Below are positions 62,079-64,000 of a stretch of 64,000 nucleotides of DNA, one piece after another. The translations under genes were made by a program, and so were the position numbers. This DNA comes from Acidimicrobiales bacterium (GTDB lineage: Bacteria > Actinomycetota > Acidimicrobiia > Acidimicrobiales > JAUJNH01): positions 412,171 to 476,170 of the forward strand of contig JAUJNH010000001.1 in NCBI GenBank assembly GCA_030448245.1, read 5' to 3'. A model generated the notes under the pieces. That model did no database searches. It had not been told where the DNA came from and was given only the letters and a program-made list of their open reading frames with translations. Each line of letters opens with the position of its first letter. Position 1 is the stretch's first letter.

Positions 62079-63659
62079 GTGCTAGCGCCCATCCCGCGGC
62101 ACTTCGCGCCCAGGGCGGCCGTGGCCGCGGCCGACCACCTGGCTGCCGAGGCCGGCGCCCACGTCCTGCGCCTCGGCGGATCCGCCGCCGACGGGGCGGT
62201 GGCCGCCAACGCGGTCATGGCGGTCACCAGCCCCCATCTGTGCGGCATGGGCGGCGACCTCTTCGCCGTGGTCCACGACGGCGCGGGCGCCGTCTCGGCC
62301 CTCACCGCGGCAGGCCGGGCCGGCAGCGGCGCCGACCCGGAGCGGCTGCGGGCCGAGGGGCACGCCGAGATGCCGTCGGCCGACGACGTGCGGGCCACCC
62401 CCGTGCCGGGGTGCGTCGACGGCTGGCTGGCCCTGCTGGGGCGCTTCGGCCGCCTCAGCCCGTCCGAGGTGCTGGCCCCGGCCATCGCCCTGGCCGACCA
62501 CGGGTTCCCGGCGTCACCGACGCTGGCCGCCGCCGTCGCGAAGGTGGCCGACCGGCCCTGGGCCGGCGACCTGCGGGCCGGCCTGCAACCGGGCCGCCTC
62601 GTCCGCCGCCCCGGTGTGGCCCGGGCCCTCCGAGCGGTGGCGGCCGAGGGTCGAGCCGGCTTCTACCTGGGCGAGTTCGGCCATGGCCTGCTCGAGCTGG
62701 GAGGCGGCGAGCTCTCCTCCGCCGACCTCGAGCGCGACCAGGCCGAGTGGGTCGAGCCCCTGGCCGTCGACGCCTGGGGCGCCCGCCTGTGGACGTCGCC
62801 ACCGCCCTCGTCGGGCTACCTGGCCCTCGGCGGCGCCGCGGTGGCGGCCGCGCTCGACCTCCCCCAGTTCGACGACCCGCTGTGGGCCCACCTGCTCGTG
62901 GAGGCCTGCCGCGTCCTCGGCCACGATCGGCTCGCCGTGCTGCACGAGCACGCCGACGGCCGGGCCCTCCTCGACCCTGCGGCGCTCGCCGACCGCCGCT
63001 CGCTCATCCGCCGTGACCGCTCGTGCGGCCTCCCGCTGCCCGCCGGCCCCGGCGACACCACCTCCCTGTGCGCCGTCGACGGCGACCGGCGCGGGGTCAG
63101 CCTGATCCAGTCGAACGCCACCGGCTTCGGCACCGGCCTCGGCGAGCCATCGACGGGCATCAACCTGCAGAGCCGGGGCCGAGGCTTCTCGCTGGAGCCG
63201 GGCCACCCCGCCGAGTACGGCGCCGGCCGCCGGCCCCCCTCGACCCTGCTGCCGGTGCTCGCCACCCGGCCAGACGGCAGGCTGCTGGCCCTGCTCGGCA
63301 CGATGGGAGGCGACGCCCAGCCCCAGGTCGTGCTCCAGCTGCTGGCCCGGCTCCTGGGTGCCGGTCAGGCGCCCGGGGCGGCGCTGGCCGCCGGCCGCTT
63401 CGCCCTCGGCCCGGTCGACCCGGTCGCGGCCGACGGCTTCACCACGTGGCAGGGCCGGGGGGCGGTGGCCGTCGAGGTCGAGGGCCACGCCCCACCCGAG
63501 TGGGCCGAGGCCCTGGCGTCGCGCGGTCACACCGTCCGCCGGGCTGGCCCGTTCGAAGGCGGCTTCGGCCACGCCCAGGCCATCGTGGTGGGCCCGGACG
63601 GCGTGCTGGAGGCGGCCGCCGACCCACGCACCCGGGCCGGCGCCGCCGTCGGCTGGTGA
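62079..63659 (+). CDS. ggt: Gamma-glutamyltransferase family protein
   Basis: The 526-residue Ntn-hydrolase precursor has GGSAADGAVAANAVMAVTSPHLCGMGGD near the N-terminus (conserved block, split by Asp), and the autocleavage/nucleophile Thr in GDTTSLCAVD at about 327. Glycine-rich GTMGGDAQPQVVLQLL is near the C-terminus. No signal peptide is seen, so it may be cytoplasmic, unlike classical GGT. It probably hydrolyses gamma-glutamyl or related amide bonds. GTG at 62079. Confidence 0.85.
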   Translation: MLAPIPRHFAPRAAVAAADHLAAEAGAHVLRLGGSAADGAVAANAVMAVTSPHLCGMGGDLFAVVHDGAGAVSALTAAGRAGSGADPERLRAEGHAEMPSADDVRATPVPGCVDGWLALLGRFGRLSPSEVLAPAIALADHGFPASPTLAAAVAKVADRPWAGDLRAGLQPGRLVRRPGVARALRAVAAEGRAGFYLGEFGHGLLELGGGELSSADLERDQAEWVEPLAVDAWGARLWTSPPPSSGYLALGGAAVAAALDLPQFDDPLWAHLLVEACRVLGHDRLAVLHEHADGRALLDPAALADRRSLIRRDRSCGLPLPAGPGDTTSLCAVDGDRRGVSLIQSNATGFGTGLGEPSTGINLQSRGRGFSLEPGHPAEYGAGRRPPSTLLPVLATRPDGRLLALLGTMGGDAQPQVVLQLLARLLGAGQAPGAALAAGRFALGPVDPVAADGFTTWQGRGAVAVEVEGHAPPEWAEALASRGHTVRRAGPFEGGFGHAQAIVVGPDGVLEAAADPRTRAGAAVGW

Positions 63660-63704
63660 GCGCACCCCTGACACCGGTGGTCGAGGACTCCTCTTCGGGT
63701 GCTC

Positions 63705-64000
63705 TCACCTGGGCGCGGCCCAGCCCGACGAGCCGCCGGGCTCCGGGGGCGGCGGCGGAGGGGCGGTCGGCGGCGGAGGGGCCGTCGGTGAGGGTGGTCC
63801 CGCGGCGGGTGGCTGGCCGTGAGGCGGCGGCACTGGTGGCGGCGGCGAGGGCGAGAGAGGCGCGGCCGGCTGGGGCGCCCAGGTGGGCGCCGGGGCCGGC
63901 CCGGCCCACTGCGACGACCACCCGGGCGGCGTGAGCGGGGTGGGGGGCGGCTTCTCCCTTCGCGGCACGCTCAGCAGCAGGGCGGCTGGCAGCAGCGCAG
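63705..64000 (-). CDS. Membrane protein with proline-rich C-terminal tail (partial at right edge)
   Basis: The frame enters from the right edge with a hydrophobic segment (LLPAALLLSV), a basic stop-transfer RREK, and an ~85-residue tail very rich in Pro with Trp/Gly (SSQWAGPAPAP, PPPPPEPGGSSGW). The tail is likely cytoplasmic or cell-wall-spanning and disordered. The N-terminus lies beyond the window. It is convergent with the gamma-glutamyltransferase gene. Confidence 0.5.
   Translation of the reverse strand, partial: ALLPAALLLSVPRREKPPPTPLTPPGWSSQWAGPAPAPTWAPQPAAPLSPSPPPPVPPPHGQPPAAGPPSPTAPPPPTAPPPPPPEPGGSSGWAAPR

Noticed and set aside
1-64000. CRISPR arrays, tRNA or rRNA genes
   Set aside because: No regularly spaced direct repeats and no cloverleaf or rRNA-like sequence were recognised by eye; a dedicated scan (tRNAscan, CRISPR finder) would settle it.

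Overview
The window is very GC-rich, with GTG starts, short overlapping genes and actinobacterial families: FbiC for coenzyme F420, a DUF3151 protein, many GAF-ANTAR regulators and a kynureninase. I read it as a chromosomal segment of an actinomycete, probably class Acidimicrobiia; the phylum is fairly secure, the class is inference.

The left quarter (183-17230) is one large Tn3-family transposon. Near-identical inverted ends of 57 and 59 bp starting GGGGTCGTCTGAG face each other at 183-239 and 17172-17230, and GATA(G) abuts both ends. The transposition module is at the right end: a recombination site (13119-13214), a tyrosine recombinase (13227-14168) and a Tn3-type transposase (14181-17175). 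Both genes are broken by stop codons and frameshifts. The other ~13 kb is cargo dominated by one theme, bacterial partner-switching and ANTAR stress signalling. It holds a phospholipase-D-like membrane protein, three GAF-ANTAR proteins (two frameshifted), a STAS-GAF-ANTAR fusion, an RsbW-like ATPase, an ECF sigma factor, an RsbU-like phosphatase, a DoxX protein and small membrane or secreted proteins. Decayed extra copies of several of these are scattered through the cargo. Intact chromosomal relatives of two cargo genes (phospholipase-D-like and GAF-ANTAR) lie side by side at 34747-36904.

From 17.4 to 22.5 kb is a decay zone: a methyltransferase, a broken acetyltransferase, a broken serine hydrolase, and pieces of IS630, IS110 and IS5/IS1182-type insertion sequences, part of them enclosed by a 41-bp inverted repeat.

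From 22.6 kb to the end is dense, ordinary chromosome: homospermidine synthase and an M23 peptidase; a tightly overlapping three-gene operon of unknown pathway (acyl-CoA dehydrogenase-like, substrate-binding-protein-like without signal peptide, diiron protein); fbiC; a LOG protein; a RibD-type reductase; FKBP; an overlapping run of RNase D, a YcaQ-like protein, a thioesterase and an AI-2E transporter; kynureninase; a cation-efflux transporter; DUF3151; HIT; L,D-transpeptidase; a NuoF-like protein; TyrRS; an AlkA-like glycosylase; ferredoxin and acyl-CoA synthetase; an acyl-CoA carboxylase subunit; and gamma-glutamyltransferase. No tRNA, rRNA or CRISPR array was recognised.
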